Source: Microbacterium limosum
GTDB lineage: Bacteria > Actinomycetota > Actinomycetes > Actinomycetales > Microbacteriaceae
DNA: 64,000 nucleotides
Direction: 5' to 3'
NCBI RefSeq assembly: GCF_036324365.1
Contig: NZ_CP137080.1
Coordinates: forward strand, 434,001 to 498,000
Shown here in pieces: positions 34,114 through 45,192 of this stretch; position 1 is the stretch's first letter, and each line of letters starts with the position of its first letter. The notes under the pieces were generated by a model that searched no databases, was not told the DNA's origin, and was given only the letters and a program-made list of their open reading frames with translations. A program made the position numbers and the translations under genes.

Positions 34114-35545
34114 CGATGGGCCTTTCCACGGGCAGCGAGTACAGCTGCGAACGGGATGTCGCGGCCACCGCCGCGGCGAGAGTCACTGTACCAATGCGGC
34201 CCATGAAGATCGTCAGCGCCATGACATAGGCGGCGGGGTCGGGCAGCTCGGCGGTGAGTCCGGTCGAGAGCCCGACCGTGCCGAACGCCGAGATGACATC
34301 GAACAGGACCTCCTGGATGGGCGCCTTCGTCATCTGCGAGATGGTGATCGTCGACAGCGCGACGATCGTCGCGCCCCACGCGACGACGGAGAGCGCGACC
34401 CGCTGCACGTCGCTCGGGATGCGGCGGCCGAAGGCCTCGACCGAGGCGCGCCCCTTCGCCTCGGACCAGACGGCGAGGGCGAGGATGGCGAGCGTCGTGA
34501 CCTTGATCCCCCCGGCGGTCGAGGCCGAGCCGCCGCCGACGAACATGAGCATCGATCCGACGACGAGGGACGATCCGTACAGCTCGCCGACGTCGACGAC
34601 GGAGAATCCGCCCGAACGCGTCATCGCCGACAGGAAGAACGCCTGGAACGTGGTGTCCCATGCGTCAAGCGATCCGAAGGTGCCGGGATTGTCGTATTCG
34701 AGCCCGAGGAAGGCGAGCGCGCCGGCGACGAACAGCAGCATCGTCGTGATGAGCGTGAGCTTGGTGTGCAGCGACCACTTGCCGACGTGCCACAGGTGCC
34801 TCGAGAGCGTGTAGATGACGGGGAAGCCGATGCTGCCCAGGAACACGCCGATCATGAGCACGGTCAGCAGGAAGTAGTCGTCGGCGAAGGGGGCGAGGCC
34901 ACCAGGGTTGGGGGTGAACCCCGTGTTCGTGAAGGCCATCGCCGCGTAGAAGGGGGCCTCCCAGAGCGCCTCGAGCGCGCCGATGCCCGCCATCAGCAGG
35001 GAGGGGTAGAGGAGCAGGGCGAGCGCGCCCTCGATCACGAGCGTCGACAGCGCGACGGTCCGGAGGAGCTGGCCGACCTCTCCGAGGCGCACCGTCTGCC
35101 CCTCGTTCACGGGGCCGCCGTGGGCGCGCAGGGGGTTCGAGTCGCCGGCGGCGATCAGCTTCGCGCGGAGTCCGAGCCGTTTGGAGATGATCAGCCCGAG
35201 GATCGACGCGAGGGTGAGTACACCCATGCCGCCGATGTTGACGCCGACGAAGATGATGACCTTGCCCAGCGGCGACCAGAACGTCGCGATGTCCACGGTC
35301 GTCAGCCCCGTCACGCAGATCGTCGAGACGGCGGTGAAGAGGGCGTCGGCGAGGGGAGCCCGTGTGCCGGAGGCGGATGCCGCGGGCAGCGAGAGCAGCG
35401 CCGTGAAGATCAGGATGAGGCTCGTGAAGACCACGATCGCGAATCGCGCGGGGGACGACGTCGTGAAGTCCCGGAAGAAGTGCCCGAGCTCGCGAAGGCG
35501 CCTGCGCCACGCCTCGGCGCGCGCCGAGCGGCGGCTGGTCGCCAT
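34106..35545 (-). CDS. TrkH/KtrB-type potassium transporter membrane subunit
   Basis: A 479-residue membrane protein with the fourfold pore-repeat layout of Trk/Ktr transporters: TAVSTICVTGLTTVD, FTNTGFTPN, TRSGGFSVVD, GGGSASTAGGIKVTT and FGTVGLSTGL as filter and following-helix segments. It mediates K+ uptake with the downstream TrkA. I chose the ATG at 35545, preceded by GAGGGGG; the open frame extends to 35749 without signs of coding. Confidence 0.94.
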   Translation of the reverse strand: MATSRRSARAEAWRRRLRELGHFFRDFTTSSPARFAIVVFTSLILIFTALLSLPAASASGTRAPLADALFTAVSTICVTGLTTVDIATFWSPLGKVIIFVGVNIGGMGVLTLASILGLIISKRLGLRAKLIAAGDSNPLRAHGGPVNEGQTVRLGEVGQLLRTVALSTLVIEGALALLLYPSLLMAGIGALEALWEAPFYAAMAFTNTGFTPNPGGLAPFADDYFLLTVLMIGVFLGSIGFPVIYTLSRHLWHVGKWSLHTKLTLITTMLLFVAGALAFLGLEYDNPGTFGSLDAWDTTFQAFFLSAMTRSGGFSVVDVGELYGSSLVVGSMLMFVGGGSASTAGGIKVTTLAILALAVWSEAKGRASVEAFGRRIPSDVQRVALSVVAWGATIVALSTITISQMTKAPIQEVLFDVISAFGTVGLSTGLTAELPDPAAYVMALTIFMGRIGTVTLAAAVAATSRSQLYSLPVERPIVG

Positions 35546-35599
35546 GTACCGCCCCCTCACGCCGAAGACGACCTCATGGTACTCCGCGCATGGCGGGGC

Positions 35600-35605
35600 T
35601 AACCT
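35600..35605 (+). promoter_or_regulatory. -10 box of the ArsR-type gene (leaderless)
   Basis: TAACCT ends 7 nt before the ATG at 35613; there is no Shine-Dalgarno sequence. Confidence 0.5.
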
Positions 35606-35612
35606 ATGGGGC

Positions 35613-36023
35613 ATGGCCGACATCTTCGACGTCATCGCGGACGGCACGCGGCGCGAGATCCTCTCGATCCTCCTCGCGCGTTCGTCGTCAGGGGGGTCCG
35701 GCACGTCGGTATCCCAGATCGTGCATGAGTTGGGCGTCAGCCAGCCCACGGTCTCGAAGCACTTGAAGGTGCTGCGCGAGGCGGAGCTCGTGACGGTGCG
35801 CGAGGAGGGTCAGCACCGCTACTACAGCCTTCACCGCGAGCCGCTCGAACAGGTCGACGATTGGCTGATGCCCTTCCTCGTGCAGGATTCCACCGCCGGC
35901 ATCCTTTCGGAGCTGGACGCGGCGTTGCCCGAGCCGGCCGCGCAGGCTGCCGACTTCGTCGGACGCGCCGCGGCATCCGCGAAGCACGCCGTGACCTCGG
36001 CGCTGCGCAAGTTCGGCAGCTGA
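35613..36023 (+). CDS. ArsR-family winged-helix regulator
   Basis: A 136-residue protein with a complete ArsR winged HTH: FDVIADGTRREILSIL, QIVHELGVSQPTVSKHLKVL and the wing EEGQHRYYSL. No Cys is present, so it is not a classical metal sensor. The C-terminal about 45 residues are Ala-rich and probably helical. It diverges from trkH with 67 bp between them and could regulate itself or that operon. Confidence 0.88.
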   Translation: MADIFDVIADGTRREILSILLARSSSGGSGTSVSQIVHELGVSQPTVSKHLKVLREAELVTVREEGQHRYYSLHREPLEQVDDWLMPFLVQDSTAGILSELDAALPEPAAQAADFVGRAAASAKHAVTSALRKFGS

Positions 36024-36059
36024 CGCGCGGCGTCTCACCGGCCCCAGGATTCACAGCGG

Positions 36060-36089
36060 TTTACACGAGGCTCGGCCAGCCCCTAGAGT
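36060..36089 (+). promoter_or_regulatory. Promoter of the small HTH gene
   Basis: TTTACA (36060-36065) and TAGAGT (36084-36089) with an 18-bp spacer, giving a leader of about 45 nt before the ATG at 36141. Confidence 0.5.
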
Positions 36090-36140
36090 GAGGCAGCGGC
36101 CGCCGTGGGGATCGGCCCACGACGAATGGGGACCGAAATC

Positions 36141-36332
36141 ATGGCCGACCTTCCCGAGGTGCGCTTTCTGACCGTCGCTGAGGTCGCCGACATCATGCGC
36201 GTGTCGAAGATGACCGTGTACCGCCTCGTGCACTCGGGCGAGCTGCCCGCCGTGCGCTTCGGGCGGTCGTATCGCGTGCCCGAGCAGGCGGTCACCCAGG
36301 CACTGCAACGGCCGATCGCCGACGTCGGCTAG
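36141..36332 (+). CDS. Small excisionase-type HTH protein (BldC-like fold)
   Basis: A 63-residue DNA-binding protein: FLTVAEVADIMRVSKMTVYR forms the HTH and RFGRSYRVPEQAV the wing of the MerR/excisionase-like HTH_17 domain. I use the ATG at 36141; ATG 36126 or GTG 36105 would add poorly conserved residues. It directly precedes the bS22 gene, an arrangement I recall as widespread in actinobacteria, so it is not phage-derived despite the fold. Confidence 0.85.
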   Translation: MADLPEVRFLTVAEVADIMRVSKMTVYRLVHSGELPAVRFGRSYRVPEQAVTQALQRPIADVG

Positions 36333-36417
36333 ACTGTCCCGAGGCATTTTCCGCTTTTGCCCGTTCCCGGGCGTGTTCGCGCATGCGCGCGAGGGCGCCC
36401 AGACCCCGACTTAGTGA

Positions 36418-38629
<2,212 letters not shown>

Positions 38630-38872
38630 CCGCGAGGGCGTGCCGCTCATCGATGTCCGCGAGGAGGACGAGTTCGCCGCCGGCCACGTGCCGGGCGCGG
38701 TGAACCTGCCGATGTCGCGCATCGGCGACCTGCTCGACCGGCTCCCCGAGGGGCCCTTCGACGTCATCTGCCAGGTGGGCGGCCGCTCGGCGCGTGTCGT
38801 GGAGGCACTCGAGGCGCGCGGCCACGACGCCACGAATGTCGAGGGCGGCACCGGGGCGTGGGTCTCCGCCGG

Positions 38873-40081
38873 CTACGCCGTGGAGCGCTGATCCCCGGCA
38901 TCCTCGGCGTCCACTGACCGATCCCCGTCGTCGCGACCACCCGCGACGACGGGGATCGCCTGCGTGAAGCTGCTGCGGCGCTCCTCCGCCTCGGCGCTGC
39001 CGGTGAACAGGCCGTCGTTGTCGCCGCGGGGCTCCTCGAGCTGCGGCTCGGTGGACTCGGCCGTCATCATCACGCGCTGCACGGGCAGGGCGGCGGGCAT
39101 CGTGCGCTGCACCCAGGAGACCATCGCCTCGCGCACGTAGCAGCGCAGGTCGAACAGCGTGCCGGCGTCGGCGGCGGAGACGAGGATGCGGACGCGGACG
39201 AGACCCCCCGTCGCCTCCGTCACCTGCAGCACCGACGCACGGCTGTCCCACAGAGCCGTCTCCGCGAGCACCTCGGCGAGGTGCTCCCGCATGCGCGACG
39301 GGGAGACCCGCCAGTCCAGATCCAACTCGATCGCGCCCAGCAGCTCGCTGCCCTGCCGGGTCCAGTTCTGGAAGGGCTGCGTCGTGAAGTAGGTGCAGGG
39401 AAGCACGAGTCGCCGGTCGTCCCACAGGTCGAGCACGACGTAGCTGAGCGTGATCTCGCCGACGCGGCCCCACTCGCCCTCGACGACGACCACGTCATCC
39501 ACGCGGAGGGCGTCGCTGAAGACCAGCTGTACCCCCGCGAACATGTTCGCCAGCACCGACTGCGCGGCGAGGCCGGCGACGATGGAGGCGATGCCCGCCG
39601 ACGCCAGCAGGCTCGCGCCGACGGTGCGCACGGCGGGGAAGGTCAGCAGTGCGGCGCCGATCGCGATGACGACGATGACGGCGATCGCGAGGCGGCGCAG
39701 GATGAGCGTCTGGGTGCGGATGCGGCGGGCGACCCGGTTGTCGGGCACGTCGATCCGGTAACGGCCGATGGCCAGGTCGGTGCCGAAGCGCACGAGCGCG
39801 ACGGCGAGCCACGCGCCGGCGGCGATGGCGACCATCGTGAAGATCTGGTCGATCGTGTCGAGCCAGTCGCGGTCGGGGAAGGCGAGGCTGAAGGCGATCC
39901 ACAGCGAGACCAGCAGCAGAAGCGCGCGGAAGGGCCGGCGCGCGTAGCCGACGAGCCGGCTGGGCCAGGACTTCTTGCGCGCGACCAGCCGTACGGCGAG
40001 CGAGACGGCGGCGGTGATGACGATCGCGACGACGATGCAGGCGGCGACGGTGATGGCGAAGCCGAGCCACGGATCGAGCAT
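38873..40081 (-). CDS. MscS-family mechanosensitive ion channel
   Basis: A 402-residue channel with an N-terminal membrane region of about four helices, a pore-lining helix with Ala/Gly packing (ASLLASAGIASIVAGLAAQS followed by VLANMFAGVQLVF), and the MscS beta domain (VDDVVVVEGEWGRVGEITLS). The C-terminal tail is polar. It would release solutes on hypo-osmotic shock. ATG 40081 is preceded by GAAGGGAGA. It converges with the rhodanese gene. Confidence 0.92.
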   Translation of the reverse strand: MLDPWLGFAITVAACIVVAIVITAAVSLAVRLVARKKSWPSRLVGYARRPFRALLLLVSLWIAFSLAFPDRDWLDTIDQIFTMVAIAAGAWLAVALVRFGTDLAIGRYRIDVPDNRVARRIRTQTLILRRLAIAVIVVIAIGAALLTFPAVRTVGASLLASAGIASIVAGLAAQSVLANMFAGVQLVFSDALRVDDVVVVEGEWGRVGEITLSYVVLDLWDDRRLVLPCTYFTTQPFQNWTRQGSELLGAIELDLDWRVSPSRMREHLAEVLAETALWDSRASVLQVTEATGGLVRVRILVSAADAGTLFDLRCYVREAMVSWVQRTMPAALPVQRVMMTAESTEPQLEEPRGDNDGLFTGSAEAEERRSSFTQAIPVVAGGRDDGDRSVDAEDAGDQRSTA

Positions 40082-40161
40082 GGGTCTCCCTTCTGAGGCG
40101 GGCGGGTCTGACACGATACGGTGCCCGCCTGAACGTCGGCGCCGCGTGGATATGCCGCGCC

Positions 40162-40167
40162 TAGAAT
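40162..40167 (+). promoter_or_regulatory. -10 box of the glutaredoxin-like gene
   Basis: TAGAAT ends 6 nt before the GTG at 40174. The GGGAGG between them could also serve as a very close ribosome binding site, so leaderless use is likely but not certain. Confidence 0.45.
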
Positions 40168-40173
40168 GGGAGG

Positions 40174-40458
40174 GTGCCCACGCTCACGCTGATCGGGAAA
40201 CCCGACTGTCACCTCTGCGATGTCGCGGAGGGCGTGATCGAGCGCGTCCTCGCCGAGCTTCCCGACGAAGCCGCCGACCGCGTCCAGCTGGTGCAGTCGT
40301 CGATCCTCGACGATCCTGCCCTGTACGCGCAGTGGTGGGAGAAGATTCCCGTCGTCCTCATCGACGGCGACCTGCACGCCCATTGGCGTGTCGCCCCCGA
40401 CCGGCTGCGCGATGCATTGCTCGCCGCCGACGACCGACCGAAGGAAGCCACCGCATGA
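40174..40458 (+). CDS. Glutaredoxin-like thioredoxin-fold protein
   Basis: A 94-residue protein with the thioredoxin-fold start TLTLIGKPDCHLCD (CxxC: Cys12 and Cys15), a cis-Pro in KIPVVLIDG, and DUF836/glutaredoxin-family length. Probably a cytosolic thiol oxidoreductase. GTG start; the end overlaps the Dabb gene by 4 nt. Confidence 0.85.
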   Translation: MPTLTLIGKPDCHLCDVAEGVIERVLAELPDEAADRVQLVQSSILDDPALYAQWWEKIPVVLIDGDLHAHWRVAPDRLRDALLAADDRPKEATA

Positions 40459-40757
40459 GCCTGCGCCACATCGTCATGTTGACCCTCTCGGCGCAGGACG
40501 AGCAGCAACGCGCTGCCGATGCCGCGGAGATCAAGACGCAGCTCGAGGCCCTCGTGGGCCTGGTCCCCTCCCTCCGGGCGATGTCCGTGGGCGTGAACTC
40601 GCTCTACCCCGAGGAGAACTGGGACGTCGTGCTCATCGCCGACTTCGACGACGCCGAGGGGCTCGCCGCCTACGTCACGCATCCCGCCCACGTCGCGGCG
40701 GCAGAGGTCATCGCCCGCGTGCGCCGGGACCGCGCCGCCGTCGACTTCGAGGTCTGA
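40455..40757 (+). CDS. Dabb (stress-responsive A/B barrel) domain protein
   Basis: A 100-residue Dabb protein: LRHIVMLTLSAQ, ending with YVTHPAHVAAAEVIARVR and a short AAVDFEV strand, the ferredoxin-like dimeric barrel pattern. The biochemical role is unknown. It is translationally coupled to the glutaredoxin-like gene by an ATGA overlap and converges with aspS. Confidence 0.87.
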   Translation: MSLRHIVMLTLSAQDEQQRAADAAEIKTQLEALVGLVPSLRAMSVGVNSLYPEENWDVVLIADFDDAEGLAAYVTHPAHVAAAEVIARVRRDRAAVDFEV

Positions 40758-40771
40758 GACCCGCTCGACGC

Positions 40772-42115
40772 CTACGGGGCGAGGCGCGTCGGACCGCGGA
40801 AGAGGTACGTGACCTCGCGGATCGACGACTCGCCGAGCAGCAGCATGAGCAGTCGTGCCAGACCCATGCCGAAGCCGCCGTGCGGCGGGGCACCGTACCG
40901 GAAGAAGTCGAGGTAGAAGTCGAGGTGCTCGGGGTCGAGCCCCTTCTCCTTCGCCTGCTCGACGAGCACGTCGACGCGGTGCTCGCGCTGCGCGCCCGTC
41001 GTGATCTCGACGCCCTTGAACAGCAGGTCGTAGCTCTTGGTGAGGCCGGTCTCGGCGTCGCGCATGTGGTAGAACGCGCGGATCTCGGGGTGGTAGTCGG
41101 TGATGAAGACGAACTGGTGGCCGTAGGTCTCCTCGACGTGGGCGGAGATCTGGCGCTCGCCCTCGGGGTCGAGGTCGCCGTCGGTGCGGGGGATCTCGTA
41201 GCCGCGGGCCGCCACGATCTCGCGCGCCTCGGCGAGCGGGATGCGCGGGAACGGGATGGCGGGGACCTGCACCTCGATGCCGAACAGCTCCGCGATCTCG
41301 TCGCCGTGCTTGTCCTTGACCGCCTGGATCGCGGTCTGCAGCAGCTCCTCCTGCATCCGGGCGACGTCCTCGTGGGAGTCGATCCAGCTGATCTCGGCGT
41401 CGATCGAGGTGAACTCGGTCGCGTGGCGGCTCGTGAACGACGGGTCGGCGCGGAAGGCGGGCGCGATCTCGAACACCTTGCCGAAGCCGGCGGACTGCGC
41501 CATCTGCTTGAAGAACTGAGGGCTCTGCGCGAGGTACGCCGTCTTGTCCTCGAAGTACTCGAGCGAGAACAGCTCGGCGTTGGACTCCGACGGGCTCGCC
41601 ATGAGCTTGGGGGAGTGCATCTCGATGTAGTCTCGCTCGACCCAGTAGGAGCGCATCGCGTGCTCGAGGGTCGTCTGCACGCGGAAGATGAGGTTGTTGC
41701 GGGCCTGGCGCAGGTCGAGGAAGCGCCAGTCCATGCGCTTGTCCATCGAGGAGTCCGCCGCGATCGGGGTCTCGGGCAGCGCCTCCGCGGCGATCTCGAG
41801 CCCGGCGATCTTCACCTCGACGCCGCCGAGCTTGACGCGCTCGTCGTGCTTGAGGTGCCCCCGTACCGTCAGGAAGGTGCCGGTCGCGAGGGCCGAGATG
41901 GTCTCGGTCAGCGCGAGCGCGGCGGATGCCCCGGCATCCGCGCCCTCGGCCAGCTCGCGCGTGGCGGGGTTGACCAGCTGCACCGCGCCCGTCTCGTCGC
42001 GCAGGATCACGAACTGCACCTTCTTCTGATCCCGGACGGTCTCGACCCACCCGGACACCTCGACGGGGCCGTCGGGAAGGGACTGAAGCTGCTTGACCAG
42101 GACGCGTTCGCTCAC
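40772..42115 (-). CDS. aspS: Aspartate--tRNA(Asp/Asn) ligase, short archaeal-like type
   Basis: A 447-residue class II synthetase. It has an N-terminal OB-fold anticodon domain (VEVSGWVETVRDQKKVQFVI), motif 2 (FRADPSFTSRHATEFTSI) and motif 3 (GGFGMGLARLLMLLLG). The GAD insertion of the usual bacterial AspRS of about 590 residues is absent; this short form is often non-discriminating and charges both tRNA-Asp and tRNA-Asn, the latter being corrected by GatCAB. The GTG start at 42115 is set by a TAGACT box 8 nt upstream; the open frame to 42145 is not needed. Confidence 0.93.
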   Translation of the reverse strand: MSERVLVKQLQSLPDGPVEVSGWVETVRDQKKVQFVILRDETGAVQLVNPATRELAEGADAGASAALALTETISALATGTFLTVRGHLKHDERVKLGGVEVKIAGLEIAAEALPETPIAADSSMDKRMDWRFLDLRQARNNLIFRVQTTLEHAMRSYWVERDYIEMHSPKLMASPSESNAELFSLEYFEDKTAYLAQSPQFFKQMAQSAGFGKVFEIAPAFRADPSFTSRHATEFTSIDAEISWIDSHEDVARMQEELLQTAIQAVKDKHGDEIAELFGIEVQVPAIPFPRIPLAEAREIVAARGYEIPRTDGDLDPEGERQISAHVEETYGHQFVFITDYHPEIRAFYHMRDAETGLTKSYDLLFKGVEITTGAQREHRVDVLVEQAKEKGLDPEHLDFYLDFFRYGAPPHGGFGMGLARLLMLLLGESSIREVTYLFRGPTRLAP

Positions 42116-42123
42116 GAGCGCCC

Positions 42124-42129
42124 AGTCTA
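42124..42129 (-). promoter_or_regulatory. -10 box of aspS (leaderless)
   Basis: TAGACT on the minus strand, 8 nt before the GTG at 42115; no Shine-Dalgarno sequence. Confidence 0.5.
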
Positions 42130-42223
42130 CGTGCGCCCCCGCCACGCCCGATGCGGCGGGCGCTCAGATCGACTGGGTGGTCTCGCTCACGGGCCATCGC
42201 GGGTCCGCGACCCCCGACCCGCG

Positions 42224-42229
42224 TAGCCT
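42224..42229 (+). promoter_or_regulatory. -10 box of the DUF368 gene
   Basis: TAGCCT ends 6 nt before the ATG at 42236. The intervening GAAGGC is a poor ribosome binding site. Confidence 0.45.
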
Positions 42230-42235
42230 GAAGGC

Positions 42236-43213
42236 ATGACGACGCCCGCTGCGCCGCCCCGCCGCTCCCCGCTCCTGATCCTCGCCAACGCCCTGCGCGG
42301 TGCCCTCATCGGCACGGCCGAGCTGCTGCCGGGCATCTCCGGCGGCACCATCGCCCTCATCACGGGTGTGTACGAGCGGCTCATCGGCTCCGCCGCCGCC
42401 GTCGTCTCCGCCGTGAAGGCGCTGCTGTGGGGGCCGGGCCGGCTGGCGGGCTTCCGTGCCGAGATCCGCCGGGTGGACGGCTGGCTGATCGTGCCCCTCC
42501 TCGTGGGCATGGCGACGATCGTGCTCACGCTCGCCGGCCCGATCGAGGGTCTCGTCGCGGCGTACCCCGAGGAATCCCGCGGGCTGTTCTTCGGGCTCGT
42601 CGCCGCGAGCATCGCCGTGCCGATCGGTCTCGTGCCGCGCGTGGTGCGCAGCCGCTCGTCGCGGGCGGCGGGCCTGCTCGTCTTCCTCGCGGCGGCCGCG
42701 GGCGCCTTCCTGCTCGTCGGGCTCGCGGGCGGAGGCACGGCGGTCGAGCCGCCGCTGTGGTTCGTCTTCGTGGCCGCCGCGATCGCCGTGTGCGCGCTCG
42801 TCGTCCCGGGCGTCTCGGGGTCTTTCTTCCTCCTCGCGGTCGGGCTGTACTCGCCGACGCTCGTCGCCGTCGACCAGCGCGATCTCGGCTACATCTCCGT
42901 CTTCGCCGCCGGCGCGCTCCTGGGTCTCGTGACGATCGTGCGGGTCATGAAGTGGCTGCTGGACGCACACCGGCGCCTCACCCTGCTGGCGATGGCGGGC
43001 CTCATGCTCGGCTCGCTGCGGGCCCTGTGGCCCTGGCAGGTCGGCGAGTCCGGCGAATCCTCGGCGACGGGGGTGCCCGTCCTGCCCACCGAGCCCGTGC
43101 TAGCGCCGATCCTTTTCGCGGTGCTCGGGGCGGGCGTCGTGGTGGCGCTCATCCTCGTCGAACGCGCCTACGCGCGGCGGCTCTCAGAGGCCGTCCAGAT
43201 CCCGGCCCCGTAA
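42236..43213 (+). CDS. DUF368 membrane protein (undecaprenyl-phosphate translocase family)
   Basis: A 325-residue polytopic membrane protein with the DUF368 signatures ELLPGISGGTIALITGVYE near the start and VVPGVSGSFFLLAVGLY in the middle, each a re-entrant proline/glycine loop. Members of this family (PopT type) have been shown to recycle undecaprenyl phosphate across the membrane for cell wall synthesis. Its stop codon is part of the -10 box of the next gene. Confidence 0.88.
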   Translation: MTTPAAPPRRSPLLILANALRGALIGTAELLPGISGGTIALITGVYERLIGSAAAVVSAVKALLWGPGRLAGFRAEIRRVDGWLIVPLLVGMATIVLTLAGPIEGLVAAYPEESRGLFFGLVAASIAVPIGLVPRVVRSRSSRAAGLLVFLAAAAGAFLLVGLAGGGTAVEPPLWFVFVAAAIAVCALVVPGVSGSFFLLAVGLYSPTLVAVDQRDLGYISVFAAGALLGLVTIVRVMKWLLDAHRRLTLLAMAGLMLGSLRALWPWQVGESGESSATGVPVLPTEPVLAPILFAVLGAGVVVALILVERAYARRLSEAVQIPAP

Positions 43214-43216
43214 ACT
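43211..43216 (+). promoter_or_regulatory. -10 box of the phosphatase gene
   Basis: TAAACT ends 6 nt before the GTG at 43223 and includes the TAA stop of the DUF368 gene. It selects GTG 43223 over GTG 43217 as a leaderless start. Confidence 0.5.
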
Positions 43217-43222
43217 GTGCGG

Positions 43223-43852
43223 GTGCCCGCCGATCGCCTCCATCTCGTTCGCCACGGTGAGGTCGACAACCCGCGGCGCATCCTCTACGGCCGCATTCCC
43301 GGTTACCGACTGAGCGCCGATGGCCGCGACATGGCGCGCCGCGCCGCCGAGCACGTCGAGCAGCAGGGGCGCCCCGTCGCGGCGCTGGTGTCGTCGCCGC
43401 TCGAGCGCGCCCGCGAGTCGAGTGAGCCGTTCACCGAGATCTTCGGGCTCGAGCCCGTCATCGACGACCGGGTGATCGAGCCGACCAACGTCTTCGAGGG
43501 CCGGCGCATGAGCCGCGCCCTCGCGAATCCGCTCAACTGGCGACACCTGCGCGATCGCGACCTGCCCAGCTGGGGCGAGCCCTACGCGCACGTCGTGTCG
43601 CGCATGCGGCAGGCGATGAACGCCGCCTGGGATGCCGCGGCATCCGGCGACGTCGTCGTCGTCTCCCACCAGCTGCCGATCTGGGTCACGCACCTGGCCG
43701 TCGCGGGCGAGCCGCTGCGTCATGATCCGCGCAGACGCCGGTGCGCGCTCTCGAGCGTCACAAGCTTCGCGCGCGAGGACGGCCGCTGGAGAGAGGTCTC
43801 CTACGCCGAGCCCTCCGACCTGGCCGGCGCCGTGGACGTGGGGGCGGTATGA
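43223..43852 (+). CDS. Histidine phosphatase (phosphoglycerate mutase-like) family protein
   Basis: A 209-residue branch-1 histidine phosphatase: catalytic His in LHLVRHGEVDNP, Arg in SSPLERARESS, and the second His in VVVSHQLPIWV. Probably a cytosolic phosphatase. It is the first gene of the cytochrome c maturation run; its stop overlaps the TlpA start by 4 nt (ATGA). Confidence 0.9.
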   Translation: MPADRLHLVRHGEVDNPRRILYGRIPGYRLSADGRDMARRAAEHVEQQGRPVAALVSSPLERARESSEPFTEIFGLEPVIDDRVIEPTNVFEGRRMSRALANPLNWRHLRDRDLPSWGEPYAHVVSRMRQAMNAAWDAAASGDVVVVSHQLPIWVTHLAVAGEPLRHDPRRRRCALSSVTSFAREDGRWREVSYAEPSDLAGAVDVGAV

Positions 43853-44442
43853 GGCGGGTCATGGCGGCCGCGACGGCGGCCCTGCTCGCGCTCGGCCTGA
43901 CCGCGTGCTCGGTCAACGACGATCTCGCGCAGCAGTACCGCGAGGGCAACGACAAGGGCTTCATCGCGGGCGAGTTCCAGGTGGTCGAGATCGCCGAGGC
44001 CGATCGCGGCGAGCCGGTGGTGTTCGAGGGCGTCACCGAGCACGGCGACGCCGTCTCGAGCGACGATCTCGCGGGCGAGGTCACGGTGGTGAACTTCTGG
44101 TACGCCGCATGCGGGCCGTGCATCGCCGAGGCGCCGCTGCTGGAACAGGTGTGGCAGGAGCACGAGGGCCAGGGTGTCCAGTTCCTCGGCGTCAACATCT
44201 ACGACCAGCCCGCGACCGCCCGCTCGTTCGCCGTGGAGAACGGCATCAGCTACCCGAGCGTGATCGACATCGAAGAAAAGGCCGTCTCGTTCGCGTTCGC
44301 GCAGGCGACGCCCATCCAGGCGACGCCCACGACTCTCGTGCTGGATGCCGAGGGCCGAGTCGCCGCGCGCATCATCGGACAGCTCGAGTCGGCGTCGATC
44401 CTCGACACGCTCGTCGCCGGCGTCGTCGCGGAGAGCGCGTGA
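43849..44442 (+). CDS. TlpA/ResA-type thiol-disulfide oxidoreductase lipoprotein
   Basis: A 197-residue membrane-anchored thioredoxin-like protein: lipobox LTAC (Cys20), active site Cys88-Gly-Pro-Cys91 in FWYAACGPC, and cis-Pro in ATPTTLVLD. It keeps apocytochrome c haem-binding cysteines reduced on the outer face of the membrane, fed with electrons by the CcdA protein encoded next. It is coupled to both neighbours by 4-nt overlaps. Confidence 0.92.
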   Translation: MRRVMAAATAALLALGLTACSVNDDLAQQYREGNDKGFIAGEFQVVEIAEADRGEPVVFEGVTEHGDAVSSDDLAGEVTVVNFWYAACGPCIAEAPLLEQVWQEHEGQGVQFLGVNIYDQPATARSFAVENGISYPSVIDIEEKAVSFAFAQATPIQATPTTLVLDAEGRVAARIIGQLESASILDTLVAGVVAESA

Positions 44443-45188
44443 ACCCGGGCCTGGCCGTCGTCGACGGCGCGCTGTGGCTCGCCCTGCCGATCGCCCTCGC
44501 CGCGGGCCTGGTCTCCTTTCTCTCCCCCTGCGTGCTGCCTCTCGTGCCGGGATACCTGGGGTTCATCGGCGGGGCGGTCGCGCCGCGCCGCTCGGGCACC
44601 GCGACCGTCGGGCGCGGACGGCTGCTGGGCGGCGTGCTGCTGTTCATCGCGGGATTCACCCTGGTGTTCATGACGGTCAACGTGCTCGGGGGCACCGTCG
44701 GCGGCTTCTTCATCCGATACGCCGATCCGATCATCCGCGTCATGGGGGTCGTGATCATCCTCCTCGGCCTCGTCTTCATCGGGCTCTTCGGCATCGCCCA
44801 GCGCACCTCGCGCCCTCGCGTGTCCTCCCGCGTGGGCCTCGTGGGCGCGCCTCTGCTCGGCATCGCGATGGGCATCGGCTGGACGCCCTGCATCGGGCCC
44901 ACGCTCGCGGCGATCTTCTCCATCTCGTGGAACCTCGGCGACCCGGGGCGCGCGGCGCTGCTGGGCCTCGCCTACTCCGCCGGCCTCGGCATCCCGTTCG
45001 TGCTGCTGGCGCTCGGGCTCGGCTGGGCGACGCGGTCGGTGGGGTTCCTGCGCCGCCACATCCGCGTCGTGAACATCATCGGAGGCGCCCTGCTGATCGC
45101 CCTGGGCCTGCTCATGGTCACGGGCGTGTGGGGTCGACTCATGTCGCAGCTGGGGGCGGTGATCGGCGGTGTCGAACTCCCGCTCTGA
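44439..45188 (+). CDS. ccdA: CcdA-type cytochrome c biogenesis membrane protein
   Basis: A 249-residue membrane protein with six helices and the redox Cys pair of the CcdA/DsbD family: Cys in FLSPCVLPLVPGY (helix 1) and Cys in GWTPCIGPTLAA (helix 4). It passes electrons from cytosolic thioredoxin to TlpA. The GTG start overlaps the TlpA stop. Confidence 0.93.
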   Translation: MNPGLAVVDGALWLALPIALAAGLVSFLSPCVLPLVPGYLGFIGGAVAPRRSGTATVGRGRLLGGVLLFIAGFTLVFMTVNVLGGTVGGFFIRYADPIIRVMGVVIILLGLVFIGLFGIAQRTSRPRVSSRVGLVGAPLLGIAMGIGWTPCIGPTLAAIFSISWNLGDPGRAALLGLAYSAGLGIPFVLLALGLGWATRSVGFLRRHIRVVNIIGGALLIALGLLMVTGVWGRLMSQLGAVIGGVELPL

Positions 45189-45192
45189 CCAG